From the NCBI GenBank assembly GCA_001312405.1, contig BBDR01000001.1, positions 62,001 to 126,000 of the forward strand: 64,000 bases of DNA. The letters run 5' to 3'. Positions 39,691-50,476 of the stretch are shown one piece after another. The stretch is from Clostridium sp. NkU-1 (GTDB lineage Bacteria; Bacillota_A; Clostridia; Lachnospirales; Lachnospiraceae). A program made the position numbers and the translations under genes. The notes under the pieces are model-generated. The model was not told the DNA's origin. It did no database searches and saw nothing but the letters and a program-made list of their open reading frames with translations. How positions within the stretch are numbered: the first letter of the stretch is position 1; each line of letters opens with the position of its first letter.

Positions 39691-40633
39691 ATGGGGAAAA
39701 AGGTAACAGTTTTCGGAAGCTTTGTAGTGGATCTGATGGGTAGAAGTCCCCATCTTCCGGTTCCGGGAGAAACCGTTAAAGGAAGCATTTTTAAAATGGG
39801 TCCAGGCGGCAAGGGATTCAACCAGGGGGTAGCTGCTTATAAGGCGGGAGCCGATGTGACCATGGTAACAAAGCTTGGGGAGGATGGATTCGCTGATGTG
39901 GCCTTAAATACCATGAAAAAGCTGGGAATGGATACGGGACGGATATTCCGTACCAGTCAGACAGAGACAGGCTGTGCGCTGATCATGGTGGATGAAAACA
40001 CCAGCCAGAATGAAATCGTCGTTATTCTGGGCGCCTGCGACACGATTACAGATGAGGAGGTAGAGTCAATTTCAGACCTGCTGGATCAATCAGAATTTCT
40101 GCTGACCCAGCTGGAAACCAATATTTCTTCCGTGGAAAAAGTAATCGATCTTGCATATGAGAAAGGCGTAAAAATCATTTTAAATACAGCTCCTGTACAG
40201 CCGGTCAGTGACAGTATTTTAAGCAAGGTGGATTTAATCACGCCTAATGAAGTAGAAGCTGAGATATTAACCGGGATACCGGTGGATGGGGAAGAGAATG
40301 CAGGAAAAGCTGCAGACTTCTTTTTTTGAAAAAGGAGTCAAAAATGTACTTATTACCTTAGGGGGAAAAGGAGTTTACCTGGCAACTCCTGAGAAGAGGG
40401 GCATCCTGCCTGCTTACCGGGTAGACGCAGTTGATACAACCGGAGCAGGGGATGCATTTAATGGCGGCCTGGTGGCAGCCCTGGCAGAAGGAAAGGATTT
40501 ATGGGAGGCGGCGGCCTTTGCCAATGCATTAGCCGCAATTTCGGTACAGAGAATCGGAACTACACCGGCCATGCCTGACCGGGAGGAAATTGACTCATTT
40601 ATAAGAGAGCAGAAGGAGGAACGGTCATGTTAA
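39691..40633 (+). CDS. Ribokinase/deoxyribokinase (PfkB family), one frame break
   Basis: Phosphorylates ribose or deoxyribose. About 314 residues. The N-terminal sugar-binding GPGGKGFNQGVAAYKAGADV and the C-terminal catalytic DTTGAGDAFNGGLVAAL (anion hole and catalytic Asp) are diagnostic. A T run at 40319-40326 is one base too long; correction joins GKAADFFEKGVKNVLI. The position after deoC suggests deoxyribose as substrate; rbsD downstream suggests ribose. The last bases overlap rbsD. Confidence 0.9.
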
Positions 40634-41025
40634 AAACAGGAATTTTGCACCCTCAATTAGCAAGGGTCATGGCAGAGCTCAGGCATATGGATATGCTGGT
40701 GATCGGAGATGCCGGGCTTCCTATTCCCAAGGGAGTGGAACGGGTAGACTTAGGCTGGAAGCCGGGAAGTCCCTCTTATCTGGAGGTTCTGGAAGAAATA
40801 GAAAAGTATATGGTAACGGAAAAGGCCATATTTGCAGAGGAGGCCCTTGATGTGAGTCCGGGACTTCATGAGAAGGCGCTGGCTCTCTTGCCGGAAGGCA
40901 TTCCGGTAGAGTATGTGCCCCATAAGGAATTAAAAAAAGATCACTGAGGGGCCAAGGCGATCATCCTGACAGGCGAATTTACAGGATACACCAACGTAGT
41001 CCTGGTCTCAGGCTGCGCATATTGA
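40627..41025 (+). CDS. rbsD: D-ribose pyranase, two compensating frame breaks
   Basis: Interconverts pyranose and furanose forms of ribose after uptake. MLKTGILHPQLARVMAELRH with the catalytic His, and VIGDAGLPIPKGVERVDLGW are characteristic. An A run near 40936 is one base too long and a G near 40950 is missing; together they restore GAKAIILTGEFTGYTNVVLV and a stop at 41025, giving about 132 residues, normal for RbsD. As written it would stop at 40947. Overlaps the kinase gene by seven bases. Confidence 0.9.
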
Positions 41026-41055
41026 CCGGAAGCAAAGGGGAAGTGGTGAAAACAT

Positions 41056-42567
41056 ATGGGAGGAAGGTTAGTTTTAAAACTGGAATCAATCGTAAAGACG
41101 TTTCCCGGTGTCAAGGCTCTTGACGGGGTGCATCTGGAGATTTATGAGGGAGAGGTACATGCCCTGTGCGGAGAAAACGGAGCGGGGAAATCTACCTTAA
41201 TGAAGATAATTGCGGGAGCACAGCCTTATACTTCCGGCGCCATGTACCTGGATGGGGAAGAGGTGGTGTTCCATTCCGCAAAAGACGCAGAAAAACATGG
41301 AATCGCCATGATCTATCAGGAATTTAATATGGTTCCGGAATTGTCGGTGGCTGAAAACATGTATCTTGGAAGGCTTCCGGTCAATCAGTTTGGGAAGGTG
41401 GACTGGAACAGGCTGTACCGGGACGCACAGGAAAACCTGGATCATCTGGGCTTAAAGTTCAGTGCAAGGACTAAAGTCAGAAATTTATCTGTGGCAGAGG
41501 CTCAGATGACGGAGATTGCCAAGTGCCTGACCATTGGAGCAAAAATCATTATTATGGATGAACCAACCGCAGCGCTGGCAGAAGAGGAAATCCAGATTCT
41601 CTTCCGGACGATTGAGGAACTGAAGAAAAAGGGAATTGCAATCATTTATATATCCCACCGAATGGATGAGATTTTTCAGATTTCAGACCGCCTTACCGTC
41701 TTCCGGGATGGAAAGTTCGTTGCATCAAAACTCATTGGAGAAACGGATTATGATGATGTGGTATCCATGATGGTCGGACGCAATGTATCCAACCTGTACC
41801 CGGTAAGGGATTATACCCCTGGGGAAGTGGTATTTGAGGCCAGGAAGGTGAACAGCCGCGGAGTCCATAATGTCAGCTTAAAGCTTCATAAAGGAGAAAT
41901 TTTAGGAATCACAGGCCTTTTGGGTGCCGGTACCATAGAACTCTCCAAGCTGATTTACGGTGCTATGCCAATGGACAGCGGGGAAATTTATGTACATGGT
42001 GAAAAAAAGGACTGTTCTTCTCCTAGAAAAGCATTAGAAGCAGGTATCGGCTTTGTCTCGGATGACAGGAAACAGGAAGGGCTTGTTTTAATAAGAAGCA
42101 TCAAAGAAAATATTTCCATGTCTTCTTTAAAGAAGCTGACCAAAGGATTCCGGTTAGACAACAAGCTGGAAATGGAACGCGTAAAGGAACAGGTTAAAGC
42201 GTTGAATATTAAAGTCAGTTCTGCACACCAGCCTGCCGGAAAATTAAGCGGCGGAAACCAGCAAAAGGTAGTGTTTGGAAAGGTGCTTTTAGCAGATTCT
42301 GATATTCTGATTTTAGATGAACCACTCGGGGAGTAGATGTGGGAGCCAAGGCGGAAATCTATGCCATTATGAATGAGCTGACGAAGGCAGGCAAGAGCAT
42401 CCTGGTAATTTCCACGGATCTGCCGGAGCTTATTGGAGTCAGTGACCGTGTCATTGTCATGCGGGAAGGAAGAACGGTATTAGAGATCTCCAAACAGGAA
42501 ATGAATCAGGAAAAAAATATTAGCGCATGCATCTGGAGGGGTAAGCGAAAATGAATCAGGAAACTAA
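41056..42567 (+). CDS. rbsA: Ribose-type ABC importer, ATP-binding protein (two ABC domains), two frame breaks
   Basis: Energises sugar uptake with RbsC and RbsB. First domain: Walker [14 protein letters not shown], Walker [12 protein letters not shown]. Second domain: [14 protein letters not shown] (weak P-loop, common in this family), signature [13 protein letters not shown] and [17 protein letters not shown] after adding an A missing near 42326. A second break (over-long A run near 42516) is corrected to [10 protein letters not shown], ending at 42567. About 503 residues. The 3' end overlaps rbsC by 17 bases. Confidence 0.92.
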
Positions 42568-43515
42568 AAAAACGGTTAATCAACCAAATAAATATATATC
42601 GCTCGGTTTTGATCTTACTGGTAATCTGTCTCTTTGCCGCCTTTTTATCGGAAAGCTTTTTAAGTGTTTCCAACCTGTTTAATGTGTTTAAACAGGTGAC
42701 AGTTGCCGGTATTATCGGATGCGGCATGACCTTTGTGATCCTTACCGGCGGAATTGATCTGTCTGTAGGCTCCATTCTGGGGTTTGCCGGAGTTGTAGCC
42801 TCCGGTGTGCTGGCCTCTACCGGTAATACCTTTCTGGCGGTACTGACAGCAGTTGCAATAGGAATTACCTGCGGAATTGTAAATGGATTTTTTTATTTCT
42901 CAGTGCGGGATTCCCCCATTTATTGCAACCCTTGGAATGATGACCCTGCTTCGGGGCTGCGTTTTGGTCTACACCAAAGGTTCTCCCATTCCGGTCAAGG
43001 TAGATTCTTATAAATTTATTGGAAAAGGTACGGTTCTGGGGATTCCGGTGCCTGTTATTATATTGATAGCACTTTTCCTGCTGGCACATTATATATTGAC
43101 ACAGACCAGCTTTGGACGCAGCATTTACGCATTCGGCGGAAACCGGGAAGCAGCCCGTTTATCCGGAATTTCAGTAAAAAAGACGGAATGGATGGCTTAC
43201 ATCATTAACGGTTTCTTAAGCGGCATTGCGGCAGTGGTTTTAACAGCCAGACTGGGGTCTGCCCAATCCACCAGCGGACAGGGGATCGAGATGGATGCCA
43301 TTGCAGCGGTCATACTTGGAGGTACCAGCTTAAGCGGTGGAACCGGATTTGTGCTGCCTACTGTGGTAGGTGCCATGATCATGGGAATTATTGATAATAT
43401 TCTTACGCTTATGAACGTAAATCCCCATGCCACCAATATTGTAAAGGGCGCAGTTGTACTCATCGCAGTGTTAGTGGACAAAAAGGTTAAGGATTTATCT
43501 GCAAAAGCAGAATAA
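42551..43515 (+). CDS. rbsC: Ribose-type ABC importer, permease, two frame breaks
   Basis: Membrane channel of the importer. Start [20 protein letters not shown] after trimming the A run near 42567. TM segments follow, with [20 protein letters not shown] and the cytoplasmic coupling region [21 protein letters not shown] (T run near 42892 trimmed). [19 protein letters not shown] lies near the C-terminus. About 320 residues with eight to ten TM helices. Same operon as rbsA and rbsB. Confidence 0.92.
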
Positions 43516-43557
43516 ATAAAACTATTAATGTAAAAGAAGAAGGGAAGGTACAAAATT

Positions 43558-44574
43558 ATGATGAAAAGAAAACACATGGCAGCAGTAGCAGCCGCAGGAC
43601 TTGTCCTTGCATCACTGGCAGGATGCAGCAGCGGAGAGAAGGCGCCTGAAACCAAACAGGAGACCGCACAGACGGAAGCAGCTACGACAACAGGAGAGGC
43701 CCAGGCAGAGGCTAAATCAGAGGGCAAGAAATACGTGGTAGGACTTGCCATGAATACCCAGACAAATCCATTCTTCGTGGATGTAAAAGACGGGGTACAG
43801 AAAGCCGCAGATGAATTAGGAGTGGAGCTTTATATTACAGATGCCCAGGATGATCCTGCAATTCAGATGAAGGATGTAGAAAACCTGATCACCAAAAACC
43901 AGACTGCATCATCATTGATACCTGCGATTCTGATGCAATTGTTTCTTCCATTGAAGCATGTAACGAAGCCGGTATCCCGGTGCTTACCATGGACCGTGAG
44001 GCAAGCGGCGGGGAAGTAGTTTCCCATATTGCTACGATGCCATCAAATCCGGAAAACTGGCCGGCCAGTATCTGGTAGACACACTGGGAGGCAAAGGAAA
44101 TATCGTAGAAATCCAGGGTATCATGGAACCAATGTGGCCCAGAGCCGTTCCCAGGGCTTTAATGAAGTTATAAGCCAGAATCCTGACATGAAGATCGTTG
44201 CCTGCCAGGTTGCAGATTTTGACCGTTCCAAGGGCATGAGCGTAATGGAAAACATCCTTCAGGCCAATGACCACATCGACGGATTATATGCAGCCAATGA
44301 TGAAATGCTTCTCGGTGCTTTGGAAGCGATTGAAGCTGCCGGCCGTTTGGATGAGATCACCATGATCGGCTGCGATGCCATTGATGACACTCTTGAAGCC
44401 ATTAAGGCAGGTAAAGTCGAAGCAACGATTGCAGAACCGCCTTTCTTCCTTGGAAAAGCGATTATGAACTCTGCATACAATTATTTACAGGGCAAAGACG
44501 TAGACAAGTATGTGATCCTGGACAACGAACTGGTAACCTCTGATAATGTAAATGAATTAGTTACAAAAGAATAA
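43558..44574 (+). CDS. rbsB: Ribose-type ABC importer, substrate-binding lipoprotein, several frame breaks
   Basis: Captures sugar outside the cell. Signal peptide MMKRKHMAAVAAAGLVLASL with lipobox LAGC and a Thr/Glu-rich linker. Mature protein: VVGLAMNTQTNPFFVDVKDG, then a stretch broken in frame between about 43900 and 44125 (IIIDTCDSDAIVSSIEACNE, PVLTMDREASGGEV, YDAIKSGKLAGQYLVDT can be read in turn). NGLYAANDEM-like LYAANDEMLLGALEAIE and MIGCDAIDDTLEAIKAG follow. About 340 residues. A strong terminator closes the operon. Confidence 0.9.
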
Positions 44575-44592
44575 TTGATATATATATATTGG

Positions 44593-44639
44593 CTGGGGCA
44601 TCAGACTGGTTTAATCGGTCTGGTGCCCCAGTTCTTTTT
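44593..44639 (+). terminator. Rho-independent terminator of the deoC-rbs operon
   Basis: CTGGGGCATCAGAC pairs with GTCTGGTGCCCCAG with minor mismatch and is followed by TTCTTTTT, 18 bp after the rbsB stop. Confidence 0.9.
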
Positions 44640-44690
44640 ATGGGACGTGACAATATCTGTAGATTCTGAAAAGATTTTCGCTATTGCTTG

Positions 44691-44699
44691 TGATATAAT
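44691..44699 (+). promoter_or_regulatory. Extended -10 promoter upstream of the sigma factor gene
   Basis: TGATATAAT about 200 bp before the sigma gene. The -35 region is poor, which can mean an activated promoter or autoregulation by the ECF sigma itself. Confidence 0.45.
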
Positions 44700-44783
44700 T
44701 TCTACAGTTTTAAATAATGTTGGCCCAATTAAAAGAATGCATTGATTCAATTGCAATGAATGCGTTAATCATAACAGGTATAG

Positions 44784-44815
44784 GGCTTCTGAATGTTCAG
44801 AGCCTTTGTTTTTCA
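44784..44815 (+). terminator. Terminator-like hairpin in the sigma-factor leader
   Basis: GGCTTCTGAA and TTCAGAGCC pair around TG and are followed by TTTGTTTTTC. It lies inside the 324-bp gap between rbsB and the sigma gene, after the -10 element, so it may act as an attenuator. The rest of the gap has a 61-codon frame without support. Confidence 0.5.
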
Positions 44816-44898
44816 TTTCCTGCAACTTTTTTTGCATCTGAAATCATCTATATAACAGAAAGGCAAAAATGTCTGGTAAAGGACAGAAAGGGTAACGA

Positions 44899-45392
44899 AT
44901 GAGACAAGAGATTTATGATAAGATGACAGGCTACATCATTGAAAACCAGAAAAAGTTTTACCGGCTGGCATTCAGCTACGCCCGAAACCAGGAGGATGCT
45001 CTGGATATTGTTCAGAATGCGGTATTAAAAGCGCTGGATCATTATGAATCCTTAAAAAAATACCGATGCCATCAAAACGTGGTTTTACAGGATTCTTGTA
45101 AACGAAAGCATTTATTTCCTCAAGAAAAACAAAAAAGAGATTGCCTCAGGAGAAGAACTGGGTCTGGAGATCCCCTATTATGAACAGGGCTTTGAACCAT
45201 CGGATGACCTTTATAACGAGATCAACCGGTTGGATATGGAAATACAAAATATCATTAAGCTTCGTTTTTTTTGAAGAAATGTCGCTGAAAGAGATTGCAG
45301 AGATCACCGGTGCCAATTTAAACACGGTAAAGGCAAGACTGTACCGTGGCTTAAAAATGTTAAAGCAGAATATTCAGGAGGTAAACTTATGA
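44899..45392 (+). CDS. ECF-type RNA polymerase sigma factor, two frame breaks
   Basis: About 164 residues. Region 2 reads FYRLAFSYARNQEDALDIVQNAVLKALDHYESLKN; region 4 is IIKLRFFEEMSLKEIAEITGANLNTVKARLYRGLKMLK in parts. Over-long runs (A at 45054-45060, T at about 45265-45272) break the frame; corrections restore TDAIKTWFYRILVNES and KLRFFEEMSL. The stop overlaps the start of the RsiV-like gene by four bases, a typical sigma/anti-sigma coupling. Resembles SigV-type sigma factors. Confidence 0.88.
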
Positions 45393-46276
45393 ACCAGTTG
45401 GAGGATGCCAAAAAAAGATACGATGAGACTCCCATTCCCGAGGAATTAAGCGGCCGCATACAGGGGGCCATCGAGCAGTTTGAAGGTAAAAAAGCAGCAA
45501 GCAGCCAGAATAATACTGGGAATGGAAAGAGACGGAATTATAAATGGGGGCTGGGAACAGCGGCTGCTTTCTTTATTACATTTACAGCGGCGCTGAATAT
45601 AAACACAGCATTTGCAGAGGAGGTACATCAGCTTCCGGTTGTCGGTGCCATCGCCCGGATCCTTACCGTAAGCTCTTATAAAAAGACCGTTGGGGATGAA
45701 AAAATTTCGGTAGAAGTACCGGGTGTGGAATTTATCCAAAATGACACCCACGGACTTTCTAAACAAATAAATGAAGAAATCCAGGAGATCTGCAGCAAAT
45801 ATGCGGATGAATCATTGGAACGGGCAAAGGAATACAAACAGGCATTTTTGGATACAGGCGGAACAGAGGCAGAATGGGCGGAACATAAGATCGAGATCAA
45901 GGTGTGGTATGAAATCAAGGCCCAAAGCGATGATTATCTTTCCTTTGTTGTAAGGGGAACAGAGAGCTGGACCTCTGCCTACAGCCAGGAAAAGTACTAT
46001 AACATAGATTTGAAATCAGGAAAGCTATTATCCCTTAAGGATGTTCTTGGAGAGGATTATATCAAGAAATCGAACGAAAGCATTAATAGCCAGATGGAGG
46101 AAAAATCAAAGGAAATTGGTATTCCGTTTTTTACTCCTGAAGAGGGCGGCTTTGAAAGCATTTCGGATGAGACAAAATTTTATATGAAGGAGAATGGAAA
46201 TCCGGTCATAGTTTTTGACAAATATGAGATAGCGCCTGGAGCAGCCGGGTCGGTTGAATTTGAAATAGAAAGGTAA
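45389..46276 (+). CDS. RsiV-like transmembrane anti-sigma factor
   Basis: A 295-residue protein. The cytoplasmic N-terminus (MNQLEDAKKRYDETPIPEEL) should bind the sigma factor; one TM segment (WGLGTAAAFFITFTAALNI) lies near residues 51-70. The outer part begins FAEEVHQLPVVGAIARILTV and continues into DUF4163/DUF3298-like regions (YKKTVGDEKISVEVPGVEF; YYNIDLKSGKLLSLKDVLGE). In Bacillus RsiV binds lysozyme and is cleaved to free SigV; a similar envelope-stress role is inferred. Unbroken, translationally coupled to the sigma gene. Confidence 0.85.
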   Translation: MNQLEDAKKRYDETPIPEELSGRIQGAIEQFEGKKAASSQNNTGNGKRRNYKWGLGTAAAFFITFTAALNINTAFAEEVHQLPVVGAIARILTVSSYKKTVGDEKISVEVPGVEFIQNDTHGLSKQINEEIQEICSKYADESLERAKEYKQAFLDTGGTEAEWAEHKIEIKVWYEIKAQSDDYLSFVVRGTESWTSAYSQEKYYNIDLKSGKLLSLKDVLGEDYIKKSNESINSQMEEKSKEIGIPFFTPEEGGFESISDETKFYMKENGNPVIVFDKYEIAPGAAGSVEFEIER

Positions 46277-46372
46277 AGAGCGAATTGTGTTTATTGCACT
46301 GTAAGACAGGCCGACTGGAAACCAAGGGTATCTTCCCAATTCTTGCACTTTTCATTCCTATGAGTTACAATT

Positions 46373-46399
46373 AAACCCTCCACTATAACACCAGACTTT
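46373..46399. promoter_or_regulatory. 27-bp direct repeat, copy 1, probable MerR-regulator site
   Basis: AAACCCTCCACTATAACACC plus AGACTTT lies 47 bp before the merR gene. The same 27 bp with two changes lies at 47198-47224 before the ABC genes. Confidence 0.6.
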
Positions 46400-46445
46400 T
46401 ATATGCTGCTATTATGGTGGAATAGAATGGTGGTGATAGAATAAA

Positions 46446-47194
46446 ATGAATACTTACAAGACCTCTGAAATTGCCCATAGTATAGGAATCCATCCCAATA
46501 CGGTACGTCTTTATGAAGAGCTTGGGCTTATTCCCAAACCAGAGCGGAGGGCAAATGGTTATCGCATTTTTACAGATTTTCATATGGAACAGATTAAGTT
46601 CACAAGAATCGCCCTAAAGGTTGAGGTTTTGCAAAATGGATTGAGAAAACAGGCAATTACAATTATTAAGACATCGGCAACTGGAAATTTTAACAAGGCA
46701 ATTGGTTTGACGGAACAGTATCTGCAGCAGATAAAAAATGAGCAAAGAAACGCGGAAGAAGCCATAGGGATTACTCAAAAGCTGTTATCAGGCGGCAGCA
46801 GGAGCAAAAAACTGACACTATGGTTTTAACCAGAAAAGAAACGGCCGATTATTTACAAATTTCAATGGATGCTTTAAGAAATTGGGAAATGAACGGCCTG
46901 CTCACGATAAAACGAAAACAAAACGGTTACCGGATTTATACGGATGAAGATATTAGACGGCTCAAAGTCATACGTTCCCTGCGCTGTGCCAATTACTCCC
47001 TTTCGGCAATTTTGCGGATGCTGAATACATTATCCCAAAATCCCAAAGCGGATATCCGGCAGGTGATTGATACGCCTGACAAAAGCGACGATATTATTTC
47101 CGTATGTGATAAACTTCTTACCTCTTTGCATTACGCTGAGGAAAACGCAGAAGCTATGCTGGCCCATCTTAAGAAAATGAAAAAAACGATTTGA
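46446..47194 (+). CDS. MerR-family regulator with two HTH domains, one frame break
   Basis: The first domain (NTYKTSEIAHSIGIHPNTVR, LYEELGLIPKPERRANGYRI) and the second (LTRKETADYLQISMDALRNW, NGLLTIKRKQNGYRIYTDED) are both MerR-type winged HTHs. A frame change near 46795 (around LSGGxQEQKTDTMVLTRK) separates them as written; joined, the protein is about 250 residues, a form common in clostridia beside ABC-2 transporters. It likely controls itself and the ABC genes through the two 27-bp direct repeats. The inducing ligand is unknown, perhaps a drug or peptide. Confidence 0.85.
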
Positions 47195-47197
47195 AAC

Positions 47198-47224
47198 AAA
47201 CCCTACACTTTAACACCAGACTTT
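47198..47224. promoter_or_regulatory. 27-bp direct repeat, copy 2, before the ABC genes
   Basis: AAACCCTACACTTTAACACC plus AGACTTT differs from copy 1 at two positions. It begins just after the merR stop and overlaps a hairpin. Confidence 0.6.
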
Positions 47225-47241
47225 GCTCTGGTGTTATTCTT
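47211..47241 (+). terminator. Terminator or attenuator between merR and the ABC genes
   Basis: TAACACCAGA pairs with TCTGGTGTTA around CTTTGC and is followed by TTCTTTT. It overlaps the 27-bp direct repeat. Confidence 0.65.
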
Positions 47242-47276
47242 TTGGTGAAAAGAATAAACAGGAGGGATTTTATCGC

Positions 47277-48009
47277 ATGGAAACAACCATTGAAGTGAAA
47301 GGACTTTGCAAGTCTTACGCCCAGGTTAAAGCGGTGGAGAATATTAATATCTCAATTCGCCGGGGGGAAGTGTTTGGCTTGCTGGGAGCAAACGGCGCGG
47401 GTAAAAGCACCACAATCGAATGTATCCTGGGAACGAAAAAAACAGGATAGCGGAACAATATCCATTTTGGGAATGAATCCGCAAAAAGACCGGAAAAAGC
47501 TTTTTGAGCGGGTTGGGGTTCAATTTCAGGAGGCCAATTATCAGGACAAAATCAAGGTACATGAGCTTTGTGAGGTTACTGCTTCGCTTTACAAACACAC
47601 CCGGGATTTTGGTGTTCTTCTAAAACAGTTCGGACTTTCTGACAAGTTAAAAAGCCTGGTCAGTGAACTTTCGGGAGGTCAGAAGCAACGGCTTTTTATC
47701 GTCCTTGCTCTGATTCCAGATCCTGAAGTGGTGTTTTTAGACGAGCTGACAACAGGACTCGATGCCAGGGCGCGGCGGGAGGTGTGGAAGAGCCTTTCCC
47801 AGTTAAAAGAAAAAGGGATCACCATTTTGCTGACCTCTCATTTTATGGATGAGGTGGAAGCCCTTTGTGACAAGATCATGATTTTGAAAAGTGGGGAGAG
47901 CATATTTTGCGGTACCATAGAGGAAGCGGTTGCAGCCAGTCCTTATGAAAAATTGGAGGATGCGTATCTTTGGTATACCGATGGGGAGGGTGAACATGAA
48001 AACATTTAA
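47277..48009 (+). CDS. ABC transporter ATP-binding protein, one frame break
   Basis: Drives an ABC-2 type exporter. Walker [15 protein letters not shown], signature [15 protein letters not shown], Walker [15 protein letters not shown] (Leu where Pro is usual after D-E) and H-loop [11 protein letters not shown]. The start at 47277 ([16 protein letters not shown]) follows CAGGAGG. An A run at 47439-47445 is one base too long; correction gives [15 protein letters not shown]. About 244 residues. The stop overlaps the permease start, so the two are coupled. Confidence 0.9.
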
Positions 48010-48740
48010 AACGATGCTTAAAACAGAAGGAAAATTGTCCCTTCGTGGGCTGGATATGTTTATTTTTGCTATCTGCATGCCGGTTGTGGTGGTTGTGATC
48101 TTAGGAGCAGTTTTTGGAAATAAGCCCGCTTTTGATGGCGCTGATTATACGTTCCTGGAACAATCCTTTGGTGCAGTGTCAGCCATTGCCATTTGCGCCG
48201 GAGGCGTGATGGGGCTTCCTCTTGTTGTATCTGATTATCGAAGCAGAAAGATATTAAAACGGCTTAAGGTGACGCCAGCTGCCCCCGCCCTTATTCTGAC
48301 GGTACAGGTTGTCATTTATGCGCTTTATTCTATTGCCTCCCTTATCCTTGTTTACATGACAGGGACGATATTTTTCGGATATCAATTAAAAGGTTCATGG
48401 CTACCGTTCCTGGGGGCATATTTGCTGGTCATGTTATCCATGTTCAGCATTGGGCTGTTGGTGGGCGGAATTGCGCCCAACACGAAAATAGCCGGTGCCG
48501 CCGCCAGCCTGCTGTACTTTCCGATGCTTATTTTTTTCTGGTGCTACCCTGCCTTATGAGGTGATGCCTGCTGCATTTCAGAAAGCAGCAGATATCCTGC
48601 CATTGACACAGGGAATTAAACTTCTTAAGGCTGCTTCACTGGGGCTGCCAATGGACAGGGTTTTCATTCCGGTTACGGTAATGATCGGGATTGCAGTAAT
48701 ATGTATCAGTATTTCCCTCCGCTTTTTCAAGTGGGAATGA
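47996..48740 (+). CDS. ABC-2 type transporter permease, one frame break
   Basis: About 248 residues with six hydrophobic segments (FIFAICMPVVVVVILGAVFG; AISAICAGGV-type AIAICAGGVMGLPLVVSDY; YALYSIASLILVYMTGTIFF). RSRKILKRLKVTPAAP matches ABC-2 permeases such as the YhhJ/NodJ type. A T run near 48532 is one base too long; correction gives LIFSGATLPYEVMPAAFQKA. Exports an unknown compound, possibly an antimicrobial, under the MerR regulator. Confidence 0.87.
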
Positions 48741-48853
48741 CAGAACTTACCGCGTCAATGATTATGGCTGTTTTTCTTTTTTTACACTACTTCCTTCACC
48801 CAGGCGGACATGTTATAATGACAAAAGAATCGGGGCAGAGCAGGGGGATAATC

Positions 48854-50463
48854 ATGTTAAAAGTACTAATAGCGGACGATGAAGAAAAGATCTGCCAGTT
48901 GATCGAGAAGCTGATCGACTGGCAGGCACTGGATATGACGCTCAGCGGTGTGGCAAATAATGGGATCGAGGCACTTGAAAAGATCGAAGCCCTTTCTCCT
49001 GATGTGGTGATTACGGATATCCGGATGCCGGGATATGATGGACTGGACCTGGTAAAAAAAGACCCGGGAACTGAATGTAGGCATGGAATTTGTGATCATC
49101 AGCGGATACCGCCATTTTGAATATGCCCAGACGGCGATCAAATATGGGGTCAGCGATTATTTGTTAAAGCCCATCAAAAAGCAGGAACTGACGGAAACTC
49201 TGGAAAAAAATCAGAGTAAGGTATAATGAAAAAAAGCGAGCAGCTGACCTACGAGGAGCGGGTCAGGCTGGCAAGAAAAAGCGATGCAGAAAGGCTTAGG
49301 ACCACCTGGTTTTCCAATGTCCTGTACCGGGATCGGAGCGAACAGGATTGTTCCAGCCTGGAGGAAATCAATAAGCAGTATTATTATCAGCTAAAGCCGG
49401 GATACTTTCAGATCGTTTGTGTCAAATTTGATGGAATTTCCATGCCTGACGAGAAAAACCTGGAATTTCTGACAGAAAAGACAACTCAGATTGCAGAGCA
49501 AATGCTGAAAGGCCAGGTATTTGACTGGGAATTGTACGTGGAGAACAGCCATATTTACCTGTTTCTGAATTATGGAGAGGAAAACAGGAAGCTCATCCGC
49601 CGGCAGTGTAAAAACATATTAAATGAGCTTGCTGTGCTGGAATCCATTCTGGAAGGACTTCGCGTGACCATTGGCTTTGGCACAGCCGTTTGGAATATCA
49701 CCCAGATAAGAAGCTCCCTCAAATCCGCCAGGCACTTAGTGGAACAGCGGCTGGTGGCAGGAAACGGCAAACTCCTGGAAGGGGAACTGCGCAGTTCCTT
49801 TCATCTGGCATCAAGCCAGTGGTTCACCCAGTTTAACCAGAATATGAACGCGGCTCTGGAAACCTGGACCGGCAGCAGGTGGGTGCTTGTCTGATGAAGC
49901 TGAAAGAAGGACTTTTGGAGCAGCCGGATATGACCGGGCATGAAATTCTGCAGATGTGCAGGGAAGTTTGCAATCTTTATCTGTTTTTCATGAAAATCAT
50001 AAAATTCCAATTGAACAGAATTTTATGGAACGGTTTAATCAGGGAGTGGAATTTTGTTCCTCTGCAAGAGAGGTCCTGCACTACCTCATAAGGGAGATTT
50101 CCACATCCTACGATAAGGCCGTAGCCGGAAAGATGCAGGAGAATAACCGCCCCATACGCATGGCTAAAAAAATATATCAGGGATCATTACAGGGAAGCAA
50201 TTACCCTGGAAACCGTCAGTGAAGTCGCCGGATTCAATCCTACATATTTCAGTTCCCTGTTTAAGAAAGAGACCGGAAAGAATTTTCTGGAGTTTTTATC
50301 TGAGGTGCGTATGGAACAGGCGAAAAGCCTTCTAAAGGAAACGAATTTAAATGTTGCATCCATATGTGAGGAAGTGGGCTATAGCGATGTAAAGTATTTT
50401 ACAAAGAACTTCACCAAATATTCCGGTTTAAAGCCAAATGAGTACCGGAAGCTTTATTCCTGA
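48854..50463 (+). CDS. Response regulator with AraC-type DNA-binding domain (YesN-like), five or more frame breaks
   Basis: About 535 residues after correction. The receiver domain has [20 protein letters not shown] and the phospho-acceptor Asp in [17 protein letters not shown]; the Lys motif is in [13 protein letters not shown] middle region of about 270 residues has no named motif. The C-terminal AraC domain has two HTHs ([40 protein letters not shown]). Over-long A runs near 49055, 49205, 49228 and 50168 and missing bases near 49870 and 49997 break it. The next genes encode its kinase and an unusual ABC-ATPase homologue. Probably controls the sugar importer at 53.1-56.7 kb. Confidence 0.87.
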
Positions 50464-50476
50464 TGGGAGGCGTATT

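Noticed and set aside
44717..44902. 61-codon frame before the sigma gene
   Set aside because: It spans the leader hairpin, has no ribosome binding site and no recognisable product.
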